8,279 bases of DNA from Myxococcales bacterium (GTDB taxonomy: Bacteria; Myxococcota; Polyangia; Fen-1088): NCBI GenBank assembly GCA_003153875.1, contig PMBY01000187.1, positions 642 to 8,920 on the forward strand, given 5' to 3'. This document shows, one piece after another, positions 1-7,241 of the stretch. Made by a program: the position numbers and the translations under genes. The notes below the pieces were generated by a model. It was not told the origin of the DNA. It worked only from the letters and a program-made list of their open reading frames with translations, and searched no databases. How positions within the stretch are numbered: position 1 is the first letter of the stretch; each line of letters starts with the position of its first letter.

Positions 1-480
1 GAGCCGCGACCCCGCAGTGCCCCGCCCGCGCGCCAGGCGGCCCCGTCCGCTCCGTCCGCACGAGCAGCGGCGCCGTCGCTGTCGCCCGACTCGGACATCG
101 CCGAAGTGTGGCGCCGGGTGCGCGAATCGTTCGGCCACCGGCCTGCCATGGCCGCAGCGCTGGACCACGCCGAGGTCGGCGGTTGGGAGGGCGGCGCGGT
201 CAGCCTGCAGTTCTCGCAGAAGTTTGCCCTGGATCAGACCGCTCGGTTCAAGGCCGAAGTGGAACGCGCATTGACCCAGATCACCGGCACGGCCACGCGG
301 GTCGAATTGAAGATGGCCTCGGGCAAGGTGCTGCCCCTGGTGCGCTCCGAGGTCGGCCGCGAAGCCGAGGCAGCTCAGGTCGACCAGCACCAGCGCGAAA
401 CCGAGGCGCGCGAGCATCCCATGATTCGCAAGGCGCAGGAGCTGTTCGGCGTGGCGCCCAGGGAGATCAAGACCCCATGA
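1..480 (+). CDS. dnaX: DNA polymerase III subunit gamma/tau, C-terminal fragment
   Basis: The reading frame is open from base 1 and stops with TGA at 478-480, so the 5' part, including the AAA+ ATPase clamp-loader domains, lies outside the window. The visible 159 residues begin with a Pro/Ala/Arg/Ser-rich linker (about residues 1-28) and continue into a folded alpha/beta domain (about 33-125). They end in a charged stretch and the closing signature EHPMIRKAQELFGVAPREI, which is typical of the extreme C terminus of DnaX proteins (HP..x..a..lFg..v..I). The protein is the clamp-loader subunit that also contacts the polymerase core. The identification rests on this C-terminal motif and on the downstream ybaB-recR order, the classical neighbourhood of dnaX. 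The stop codon overlaps the next start (ATGA at 477-480), suggesting translational coupling. Any internal frameshift site for a short gamma form would lie upstream, off the window. Confidence 0.85.
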   Translation, partial: EPRPRSAPPARQAAPSAPSARAAAPSLSPDSDIAEVWRRVRESFGHRPAMAAALDHAEVGGWEGGAVSLQFSQKFALDQTARFKAEVERALTQITGTATRVELKMASGKVLPLVRSEVGREAEAAQVDQHQRETEAREHPMIRKAQELFGVAPREIKTP

Positions 481-806
481 GCGACGGACCCAACCTGCGC
501 AACCTTATGGAGACCTGGCAACGCGTGCAGGAGCAGCTGAACCAGGCCAAGGACGCTCTGGGCGACAAACAGGTCGAGGCCGAGACGGGGGGCGGTCTGG
601 TCCGCTGCGTTGTCAACGGCCGCAGCGAGGTGCTGTCCATCACCATCGAGCCGTCGCTGATGGCGGGAGCCGACAAGAAGATGATCGAGGACCTGCTGGT
701 GGGGGCGGTGAACCTGGCCTTGGAGCGGGCGCGGCAGGTGGCGCAGGAAGACCTGGCGCGGGTAGCTGGAGGCTTGGCCATGCCGCCGGGAGGCTCCGGT
801 GAATGA
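477..806 (+). CDS. ybaB: YbaB/EbfC family nucleoid-associated protein
   Basis: This 109-residue protein has the usual length and layout of YbaB/EbfC: an N-terminal helix rich in Gln and Leu (about residues 7-28), a central beta sheet (about 33-60; VEAETGGGLVRCVVNGRSEV, then ITIEPSLM), and a long C-terminal helix (about 66-95). It ends in a Gly/Pro-rich tail. Family members form tweezer-like dimers that bind DNA with low specificity and affect nucleoid structure and transcription. The ATG at 477 overlaps the dnaX stop and has AGGGAG about 11 bases upstream (460-465). Its own TGA at 804-806 overlaps the recR start, so dnaX, ybaB and recR look like one translationally coupled unit. The longer frame reaching back to base 108 is only open frame inside dnaX and is not part of the gene. 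Family assignment is from pattern and context. Confidence 0.9.
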   Translation: MSDGPNLRNLMETWQRVQEQLNQAKDALGDKQVEAETGGGLVRCVVNGRSEVLSITIEPSLMAGADKKMIEDLLVGAVNLALERARQVAQEDLARVAGGLAMPPGGSGE

Positions 807-1396
807 GTAGCGCAAGCCCCATCGCGCGTCTGGTGGCTGAGCTGGGCAAGCTGCCTGGTGTGGGCGAGAAGACTGCCGCGCGCCTGGCCTTTCACATTCT
901 GCGCGCGCCTCCGGAAGATGCGGCGGCATTGGCTGCGGCTATCGGCGACATGCGCGCCAAGATCAGTTTCTGCAGTGTATGCTGGGATTTCACCGAACAG
1001 GATCCCTGTCCCATCTGTCGCGACGCCCGCCGTGATTCGTCCCTGGTGTGCGCGGTCGCGCAGCCTCAGGACGTCTTGGCCGTCGAACGCGCGGGTGGTT
1101 ACCGGGGGCGCTACCACGTCTTGCACGGGGTGCTGTCGCCTCTGGACGGCATCGGTCCCGATGATCTGCGCGTCGCGGAGTTGGTCAAACGTTGCAGTGG
1201 CGACATCAAAGAGGTCATCATCGCCACCAACCCGAGTGTGGAAGGCGAAACCACGGCGGTGTATCTGGCCAAATTGCTGCGGCCGCTCGGCGTGCGCTGC
1301 AGCCGCATCGCCACGGGCGTGCCCATGGGTGGCGAGCTGGAATATGCCGACCGCCTCACCCTTTCTCGCGCAATAGATGGGCGCAGGGAGATGTAG
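803..1396 (+). CDS. recR: Recombination mediator protein RecR
   Basis: RecR of 197 residues, the normal length. In order it shows an N-terminal helix-hairpin-helix (LGKLPGVGEKTAARLAFHIL, about residues 14-33) and a zinc finger with C57, C60, C69 and C72 (CSVC...CPIC). A Toprim domain follows from about residue 79 to 173, including the TNPSVEGETTA stretch near 142-152. The C terminus carries the diagnostic GELEYADRLTLSRAI. RecR acts with RecF and RecO to load RecA onto SSB-coated single-stranded DNA at gaps. The ATG at 803 overlaps the ybaB stop by ATGA and has a strong GGGAGG nine bases upstream (788-793), so coupling and independent initiation are both possible. All four zinc cysteines are present, and nothing suggests damage. 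Confidence 0.97.
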   Translation: MSSASPIARLVAELGKLPGVGEKTAARLAFHILRAPPEDAAALAAAIGDMRAKISFCSVCWDFTEQDPCPICRDARRDSSLVCAVAQPQDVLAVERAGGYRGRYHVLHGVLSPLDGIGPDDLRVAELVKRCSGDIKEVIIATNPSVEGETTAVYLAKLLRPLGVRCSRIATGVPMGGELEYADRLTLSRAIDGRREM

Positions 1397-1493
1397 GCAG
1401 CCGGTGTAGTCCTGTCGCCCGTCCCAGATACCTGATAAGCTGCCCTTCACTCCCGCGCTTGGATGTGGGAGAAAGTGCAAGCGATTCCATCCC

Positions 1494-1521
1494 TTGAAAG
1501 CCTGTGCGCGTCGATGTTAAT
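1494..1521 (+). promoter_or_regulatory. Possible weak promoter for mglBA
   Basis: The 182-base gap between recR and mglB (1397-1578) is the only obvious place for a separate mglBA promoter. TTGAAA (1494-1499, five of six to TTGACA) is followed after 16 bases by GTTAAT (1516-1521, four of six to TATAAT). The leader would be about 50 bases and would contain the GAAGGAG Shine-Dalgarno at 1559-1565. The rest of the gap shows no convincing terminator, so read-through from dnaX-ybaB-recR is equally possible. This is a consensus match only. Confidence 0.25.
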
Positions 1522-1578
1522 GGTTGCAAAACCTGCTACTTTGAGCTTGACCCGGCGCGAAGGAGTCTAGACAGCCAG

Positions 1579-2058
1579 ATGAGCGGCCCCGAAGTGATGT
1601 TCCCAGAGGAGCAACGACAGATCGCTTCTGTCTGTCAGCGCCTTCACCGAGATGCCAACGCCAAGGCCGTGCTTCTCATCGGCCGCGACGGACAACCCAT
1701 TGCCGAAGCGGGCGAGGTGGGCGAGATCGACGTGACCTCGCTCTCGTCGCTGACCGCGGGCAACGTGGCGGCCACGGGCGGCATTTCCAAGATCTTGCGC
1801 GAGAAGGACTTCACCAGCCAGTTTCACGAGGGTGAGAAGACCCACGTGCACATCACCCTGGTGGCCGGCCGTGCCATCCTGGTGGTCTTGTTCGACGAGC
1901 GATCCTCGCTCGGCTTGGTTCGCCTTCGCGTCAGGAAGGCAACCGAAGAGATGGCGCGCCTCTTTGAGCAGGTGGCCAAGAAGGTCGCTGCCAACACAGG
2001 GCCGTCCATCCTCAACGAGATCACCGACGCTGACATCGACAAGCTCTTCAACGACTAG
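1579..2058 (+). CDS. mglB: MglB, Roadblock/LC7 partner of the MglA GTPase
   Basis: The protein has 159 residues from the ATG at 1579, the same length I recall for Myxococcus xanthus MglB, and it aligns with that sequence from the start. An upstream in-frame GTG at 1504 would add 25 unrelated residues and lacks support, so I reject it. GAAGGAG lies at 1559-1565, 13 bases before the ATG. The Roadblock/LC7 fold spans about residues 12-125. It includes DANAKAVLLIGRDGQPIAEAG, the highly conserved TSLSSLTAGNVAATGGI, FHEGEKTHVHI and SSLGLVRLRVRKAT. The short linker near residues 139-144 leads to the acidic C-terminal helix ITDADIDKLFND. In the known system the MglB dimer binds MglA and acts as its GTPase-activating protein. 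The C-terminal helix contacts MglA and influences nucleotide exchange. The gene lies 12 bases before mglA, so the two are surely cotranscribed. Function here is by homology. Confidence 0.95.
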   Translation: MSGPEVMFPEEQRQIASVCQRLHRDANAKAVLLIGRDGQPIAEAGEVGEIDVTSLSSLTAGNVAATGGISKILREKDFTSQFHEGEKTHVHITLVAGRAILVVLFDERSSLGLVRLRVRKATEEMARLFEQVAKKVAANTGPSILNEITDADIDKLFND

Positions 2059-2070
2059 CTGTCGCCCCCG

Positions 2071-2664
2071 ATGAGCTTCATCAACTACTCATCCCGCGAG
2101 ATCAACTGCAAGCTGGTGTACTACGGCCCTGGTCTCGGTGGAAAAACCACGAACCTTCAGTTCATCTATGCCAAGACTAGCCCCGAAGCGAAGGGCAAGA
2201 TGATTTCGCTTGCCACCGAGACCGAGCGGACGCTGTTCTTCGATTTTCTGCCTCTGTCCCTGGGCGAGATCCGAGGCTTCAAGACGCGCTTTCACCTCTA
2301 TACCGTGCCCGGCCAGGTCTTCTACGACGCCAGTCGCAAGCTGATCCTCAAGGGCGTCGACGGCGTGATCTTCGTGGCTGACTCGCAGATCGAGCGCATG
2401 GAGGCGAACATCGAGTCGATGGACAACCTGCGCCAGAACCTGAGCGAGCAGGGCTACGACCTCGACAAGCTCCCATTCATCATTCAGTACAACAAACGGG
2501 ACTTGCCCAACGCCGCGTCGGTGGCAGAGCTGCGCGCCGCGATCAATCCGACCCACGTGCCCGAGTTCGAAGCCCGGGCCACTACCGGCGTAGGCGTGTT
2601 CGAGACCCTCAAGTCCATCGCCAAGGCCGTGCTGACCGAACTGAGACGGGGTAGCGGGGGGTAG
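2071..2664 (+). CDS. mglA: MglA, Ras-like polarity GTPase
   Basis: A small GTPase of 197 residues with every key element of the MglA family: P-loop GPGLGGKTT (residues 19-27, K25, T26), R53 in [12 protein letters not shown], the TVPGQ stretch (T78-Q82), and the NKRD guanine-specificity motif (141-144). R53 and Q82 correspond to residues known to be needed for GTP hydrolysis in myxobacterial MglA. The invariant family stretch [20 protein letters not shown] is intact. In Myxococcus, MglA-GTP marks the leading pole and activates both motility systems, with MglB as GAP. Other bacteria use related pairs for polarity of pili or other functions, so gliding should not be assumed. There is no good Shine-Dalgarno before the ATG at 2071, so translation is probably coupled to mglB, which ends 12 bases upstream. 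The Gly/Arg-rich tail (RRGSGG) is short and ordinary. Confidence 0.97.
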   Translation: MSFINYSSREINCKLVYYGPGLGGKTTNLQFIYAKTSPEAKGKMISLATETERTLFFDFLPLSLGEIRGFKTRFHLYTVPGQVFYDASRKLILKGVDGVIFVADSQIERMEANIESMDNLRQNLSEQGYDLDKLPFIIQYNKRDLPNAASVAELRAAINPTHVPEFEARATTGVGVFETLKSIAKAVLTELRRGSGG

Positions 2665-2853
2665 ACTGCAAGCCTCGTGGGTGCCGCCCTGCGCACACGC
2701 GAGTCGCCCACGCAGCCCGCACCACGCTGGTCGCTAGCGCTCACGCCACCGCTCACGCGCACGCTGGCCCAGAAAATCCGTCGCCCCAAAGTGCCACCCG
2801 CGTCAGCGTTGTGCATATCTGGCGCGCGGTGATAGCCGTCGCGGAAGACGCAC
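2665..2853. other. Convergent intergenic region with a short direct repeat
   Basis: This 189-base stretch lies between the mglA stop and the toxin stop, with both genes pointing into it. I see no credible ORF or RNA gene. CGCTCACGC occurs twice, at 2738-2746 and 2750-2758, spaced 12 bases. CGTGGG (2676-2681) can pair with CCCACG (2707-2712) across a 25-base loop, but no T-run follows, so it is a poor intrinsic terminator. Where transcripts from the two sides stop is not evident. Confidence 0.45.
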
Positions 2854-3180
2854 CTACCCGGCGAGCAGCCGGCGGGCGAGTAGCGTGTGCAGGTTTCGTC
2901 GGCCGTCAGCGATCAAGTAGATCAAGACGGAGTGGCCGGTGACCCGGTAGATCACCCGGAAGGGCTTGAAGAAGACCTGGCGGTATTCGCGGATGCCAAG
3001 CGTCAGAAGTTCCCTGGGAAAGGCGCCCCGCTCCGGGGATGTGGTCAGGCTTTCCGCCACCTCGACCAGCCGGTCGAGCACGTGATCCGCTCTCGCCGGT
3101 GAATCGAAGCGGGCGATGTGGTCGTGGATCTCCTCAACGTCCCGTCTCGCGTCTTCCGTGACCAGGACCTGGTAGCGCAT
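2854..3180 (-). CDS. RelE/ParE family type II toxin
   Basis: A basic protein of 108 residues starting at the ATG whose complement is 3178-3180. It shows the RelE/ParE pattern: beta strand RYQVLVTEDARRDVEEIHDHI (2-22), two helices around ADHVLDRLVEVAESL (31-45), PERGAFPRELLTLGIREYRQVFF (49-71), then the antiparallel core KPFRVIYRVTGHSVLIYLIADGRR (72-95) and LLARRLL. The pattern ELLTLGIREYRQVFFKPFRVIYRV is characteristic. Relatives either cleave mRNA on the ribosome (RelE) or poison gyrase (ParE), and the sequence alone does not decide which. The start overlaps the antitoxin stop (ATGA across 3178-3182), the usual arrangement that couples toxin synthesis to the antitoxin. A larger frame extending to 3477 is only open frame across the antitoxin. 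The protein appears full length and intact. Confidence 0.9.
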   Translation of the reverse strand: MRYQVLVTEDARRDVEEIHDHIARFDSPARADHVLDRLVEVAESLTTSPERGAFPRELLTLGIREYRQVFFKPFRVIYRVTGHSVLIYLIADGRRNLHTLLARRLLAG

Positions 3181-3455
3181 CAGCCACGTTCTCGCCGGGC
3201 ACGCAACCGCTCGACCACGCGGGCCAGGGGCTCGACCTTCCCCTGCTCGACCTGGTGATTGCCGAGCGCCAGGATCTTGAGCAAGGCCAAGGTCTCCTGG
3301 GTGGCTTCGTAGGAGGCTACGTCCTGAATCACAGCCTTGGCCGTCCCATTCTGGGTGATGACCATGGGCTCGCGCTGTTGCTCGAGCTGGCGCATGACCT
3401 CGGCGGCGTTGGCCTTGAGGAAGCTGATGGGTCTGACCTGAGTCGAGTAGCGCAT
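3180..3455 (-). CDS. Phd/YefM family type II antitoxin
   Basis: A 91-residue antitoxin from the ATG at 3455-3453. The N-terminal DNA-binding half follows the Phd/YefM pattern: strand TQVRPISFLKANAAEVMRQL (5-24), then QQREPMVITQNGTAKAVIQDVASYEATQETLALL (26-59), with the conserved ITQNGxAxAVI core. The C-terminal third, from about residue 60, is charged and Arg/Glu-rich and would wrap and neutralise the toxin. I chose this start because GGAGGT (complement of 3463-3468) sits seven bases upstream. The much longer open frame back to 3965 has no such signal and runs into the protease gene. The gene is followed directly by the toxin with ATGA overlap. Repression by antitoxin or antitoxin-toxin complex at the inverted repeat just upstream is expected for the family. 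Confidence 0.92.
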   Translation of the reverse strand: MRYSTQVRPISFLKANAAEVMRQLEQQREPMVITQNGTAKAVIQDVASYEATQETLALLKILALGNHQVEQGKVEPLARVVERLRARRERG

Positions 3456-3462
3456 GCCCGAG

Positions 3463-3505
3463 ACCTCCAAGGACCAAATATAGTCCTTTAATGGCCCGGT
3501 GCCAG
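3463..3505 (-). promoter_or_regulatory. Toxin-antitoxin promoter, operator and ribosome binding site
   Basis: Reading the minus strand, AAGGAC (3488-3483) and GTCCTT (3474-3469) form a perfect 6-bp inverted repeat around an 8-base AT-rich centre. It directly abuts the GGAGGT Shine-Dalgarno (3468-3463). TATATT in the centre (3482-3477) can serve as -10, with CTGGCA (3505-3500, four of six to TTGACA) 17 bases upstream. An operator straddling the -10 is the arrangement expected for an autorepressed Phd/YefM module. The repeat and the Shine-Dalgarno are seen directly; the promoter role is inferred. Confidence 0.6.
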
Positions 3506-3519
3506 CAGCCCGCCGATAT

Positions 3520-3551
3520 GTCACGGATGGCACGCTAGTTTGGTCACGGAT
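3520..3551. repeat. Two direct copies of GTCACGGAT upstream of the antitoxin
   Basis: GTCACGGAT occurs at 3520-3528 and again at 3543-3551, start to start 23 bases. The pair lies in the 158-base gap between the protease stop and the antitoxin start, about 65 to 95 bases upstream of the antitoxin ATG. The rest of this gap holds no gene or convincing terminator. Two nine-base copies at roughly two helical turns could be a second regulator site, or chance. Confidence 0.4.
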
Positions 3552-3613
3552 TTCCAAGAGGCGGTACTGTTTCTCTGACCACGTGGCCGCGATCCGGTTT
3601 GGGGGCGATCTGC

Positions 3614-5446
<1,833 letters not shown>

Positions 5447-5454
5447 CACCGTTC

Positions 5455-5460
5455 ATTATA
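5455..5460 (-). promoter_or_regulatory. Perfect TATAAT -10 close to the protease start
   Basis: The complement of 5455-5460 reads TATAAT, only eight bases before the ATG at 5446. Transcription would then begin within a base or two of the GTG/ATG start pair, giving a leaderless or nearly leaderless mRNA. This fits the absence of any Shine-Dalgarno before this gene. The -35 position 17 bases upstream (ATGTGG) is weak. An 8-bp palindrome GGTCGACC lies at 5472-5479, between the -10 and that position. Confidence 0.4.
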
Positions 5461-5597
5461 TCCGGCCGCTGGGTCGACCACATGACGCATCGGAATATTC
5501 GAGCGCGGCATTGGCCTGGACGGGCCGGGGCCGGGCTGGAGGCAGCCAGAGGCTGATGACCCTTCTCGGGGCTGCCCTACTACTGCTATCCAGCGGA

Positions 5598-5621
5598 GTA
5601 GGTTGACGTACAGGAACCTAC
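5598..5621. promoter_or_regulatory. Inverted repeat GTAGGTT-N10-AACCTAC, possible operator
   Basis: GTAGGTT (5598-5604) and AACCTAC (5615-5621) are perfect 7-base inverted arms separated by 10 bases. They lie in the 244-base divergent region (5450-5693) between the protease and the TPR-barrel gene, 73 bases before the latter's ATG. The element overlaps a possible -35 (5603-5608). The arms are only moderately GC-rich and no T-run follows, so a protein-binding operator is likelier than a terminator. Confidence 0.45.
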
Positions 5622-5631
5622 CAGTTTACAG
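5603..5631 (+). promoter_or_regulatory. Possible promoter for the TPR-barrel gene
   Basis: TTGACG (5603-5608, five of six to TTGACA) and TACAGT (5626-5631, four of six to TATAAT) are 17 bases apart. The -35 hexamer lies inside the inverted repeat at 5598-5621, so a protein bound there could control it. Alternative boxes nearby (TTTACA at 5625-5630, TAAAAT at 5659-5664) are badly spaced relative to each other. Consensus match only. Confidence 0.3.
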
Positions 5632-5693
5632 TTTTAGCTCCTCCCGCCTATCCACGAATAAAATAGACGCCGTCGCAGGAGCCCTCCCCAAAG

Positions 5694-7241
5694 ATGATCT
5701 TGATTTCAAAAAGGTATCGCCATGTCGTGCTCCTCACCGTTTTCAGCGCGGCGGTCACTTGGGGGACTCGAGCCGATGCCGAAGAAGCCGAATCCGTCCA
5801 GACGGTGGTTGAGCTCAACAAGAAGGCGCTGGCGGCCTACGCCAATCTAGACGTGGAAGAGGCAACCAAGCTTCTCAAGCAAGCGCTTGAGATCTGCGGA
5901 ACCGCGCATCTAGACGACCATCTGGTGGCGGCGCGGACCCACGTCCACATAGGCGTGGTCTACGTGGCTGGGCTGAAGCAGCGTGACCAGGGCATGGAGG
6001 AGTTCAAGAAGGCGCTGCGGATTGATCCAACAATCAAGGTTTCCAAGGGGATGCTCAACCCCGAGGTGCAGTCGGCATTCGCTGAGGCTGCCATGGATGT
6101 CTCAGAAGGTGGCGGCGGCGAGGGGACCCCTCCCGCCGCGGCTGAGACCAAGCCCGAGAGCGCGCAGCCTGCGCAGGCTGAACAGCCTGCTCGGCCTGCC
6201 CAGCCTGCGTCTTCGGTTGGCAGTGCCATCGTTCACACTCCGGTGACTGACAGTGCGCCGGGCCAGGCCATCGTCATCCAGGCGGAGGTTCCGGCGTCCT
6301 TGGCCGCAGAGAGAGTGGTGCTGGCCTACCGGCCCGACGGTGCTTCGGATTTCGTCACGCGCGAGATGGACGCCGTCGAGGGCAGCGATGCGTATCAGTC
6401 CCAGATTCCTGCCGAGGCGACCAGCGGTGCATCAGTGGCCTACTACATCCAGGCGCAGGACGCGCAGGGCCAGCTTCTGGCACAGAATGGAGAGGCAGCC
6501 GACCCACACGTCGTCACCCTGGGCGCCAAGGCCACCAGCGGCGGCATCATCAACGGCGTGGCTGAAAACGAGACCTCCAAGGAGGGAGAGGAGGGCGGTG
6601 AAGGCGGGGAAGGTGTGTCGTACTGGTTTGCATTGGCCCTTGGTGGCGGCGGCGGCTACCACTCGGGTACGCCCGAGGCAAACCGCACGAACGATAAGGG
6701 AGTAGCTCTCAAGGACTCCGGCTTCGCCGGGGCCTTGGCAATCCATATTTCCCCTGAGATCGGCTATTTCGTTTCAGACAGCCTGCTCTTGTCGCTGCAG
6801 GGGCGCTTTCAGATCGTGACCGGCGGCAGCCAGATCACCGGCAGCGCCGTGACCAGCAGCAAGGATGCTTGCCATGGGGGTACCTGCCATCCCGCTGTCT
6901 ACGCTCTGGCGGGTTTGGCCAAGTTGACGTGGTTCATAGGCGAGCCTAAGAAGGTGACGCCTTTTGTCTCGCTGGCAGCCGGCGCCGGTCAGATTCGACA
7001 CGTGGTCAGCCTCCCGAGCAAGGATCCGGCTGCCCCCTCGAAACCGTATCTGCTCGGCTGTCCGTCGAGCGGCTGCAATGACACCGTGGTGGGCGGTCCA
7101 GTCTTGTTCGGTCCCGGCGGGGGCATCACCGTGGAGTTGAGCGATTCGTTCTTGATCGTGGCCAGCACCAACGCGCTGGTGGGCGTGCCCCACTTCATGC
7201 TCAACTTCGACGTGAACGTTGGTCTTGCCTACGTGAGGTAG
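5694..7241 (+). CDS. TPR-containing outer-membrane beta-barrel protein
   Basis: A 515-residue exported protein. A signal peptide (K6-R7, hydrophobic 10-23, likely cut after ADA at about 29) leads into two or more TPR-like helical pairs (about 35-112; ALAAYANLDVEEATKLLKQAL and EEFKKALRIDPT). A Pro/Ala/Gln-rich linker (138-176) includes a six-residue repeat. An Ig-like beta domain (about 178-278) follows, with HTPV..AxxGQAIVI, VVLAYRPDG and VAYYIQAQDAQGQ. A Glu/Gly-rich linker (291-307) leads to an amphipathic beta-barrel (308-515) ending FDVNVGLAYVR. Two CX4C pairs (C393/C398, C456/C461) sit in predicted loops. The layout predicts periplasmic TPR and Ig-like parts tethered to an outer-membrane barrel. 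Architectures of this kind occur in myxobacteria, some in gliding or envelope complexes, but I cannot name this gene. AGGAG at 5677-5681 is 12 bases before the ATG. The 3' end overlaps the opposite-strand adenosyltransferase gene by 41 bases. Confidence 0.85.
   Translation: MILISKRYRHVVLLTVFSAAVTWGTRADAEEAESVQTVVELNKKALAAYANLDVEEATKLLKQALEICGTAHLDDHLVAARTHVHIGVVYVAGLKQRDQGMEEFKKALRIDPTIKVSKGMLNPEVQSAFAEAAMDVSEGGGGEGTPPAAAETKPESAQPAQAEQPARPAQPASSVGSAIVHTPVTDSAPGQAIVIQAEVPASLAAERVVLAYRPDGASDFVTREMDAVEGSDAYQSQIPAEATSGASVAYYIQAQDAQGQLLAQNGEAADPHVVTLGAKATSGGIINGVAENETSKEGEEGGEGGEGVSYWFALALGGGGGYHSGTPEANRTNDKGVALKDSGFAGALAIHISPEIGYFVSDSLLLSLQGRFQIVTGGSQITGSAVTSSKDACHGGTCHPAVYALAGLAKLTWFIGEPKKVTPFVSLAAGAGQIRHVVSLPSKDPAAPSKPYLLGCPSSGCNDTVVGGPVLFGPGGGITVELSDSFLIVASTNALVGVPHFMLNFDVNVGLAYVR
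6165..6218 (+). repeat. 18-base in-frame tandem repeat in the Pro/Ala linker
   Basis: CAGCCTGC starts at 6165, 6183 and 6201, exactly 18 bases apart. The repeats encode a degenerate six-residue unit beginning QPA (QPAQAE, QPARPA, QPASSV). The unit forms part of the flexible periplasmic linker between the TPR and Ig-like regions of the barrel protein. Loss or gain of a unit keeps the frame, so the linker length can vary without breaking the protein. Confidence 0.65.

Noticed and set aside
1396..1444. GGCAGC / GCTGCC as a recR terminator
   Set aside because: The loop would be about 37 bases and no T-run follows.
467..1480. A 337-residue minus-strand frame opposite ybaB and recR
   Set aside because: It is antisense to two clearly identified genes, shows no recognisable domain, and long antisense frames are common in GC-rich DNA.
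1521..1537. A sigma-54-like promoter before mglB (TGG ... TGCT)
   Set aside because: The GG and GC are 11 bases apart instead of the required 10, and the -24 element is a poor match.
1504..1578. An upstream in-frame GTG extending mglB by 25 residues
   Set aside because: The added residues look unlike any MglB, the ATG at 1579 gives the normal 159-residue length, and a GAAGGAG Shine-Dalgarno sits in front of that ATG.
2676..2712. A hairpin after mglA as an intrinsic terminator
   Set aside because: The arms are only six bases with a 25-base loop, and no T-run follows on either strand.
3529..3545. A perfect sigma-54 -24 element, TGGCACG, on the plus strand
   Set aside because: The expected GC of the -12 element is GG, and no plus-strand gene lies downstream; it would read antisense into the protease.
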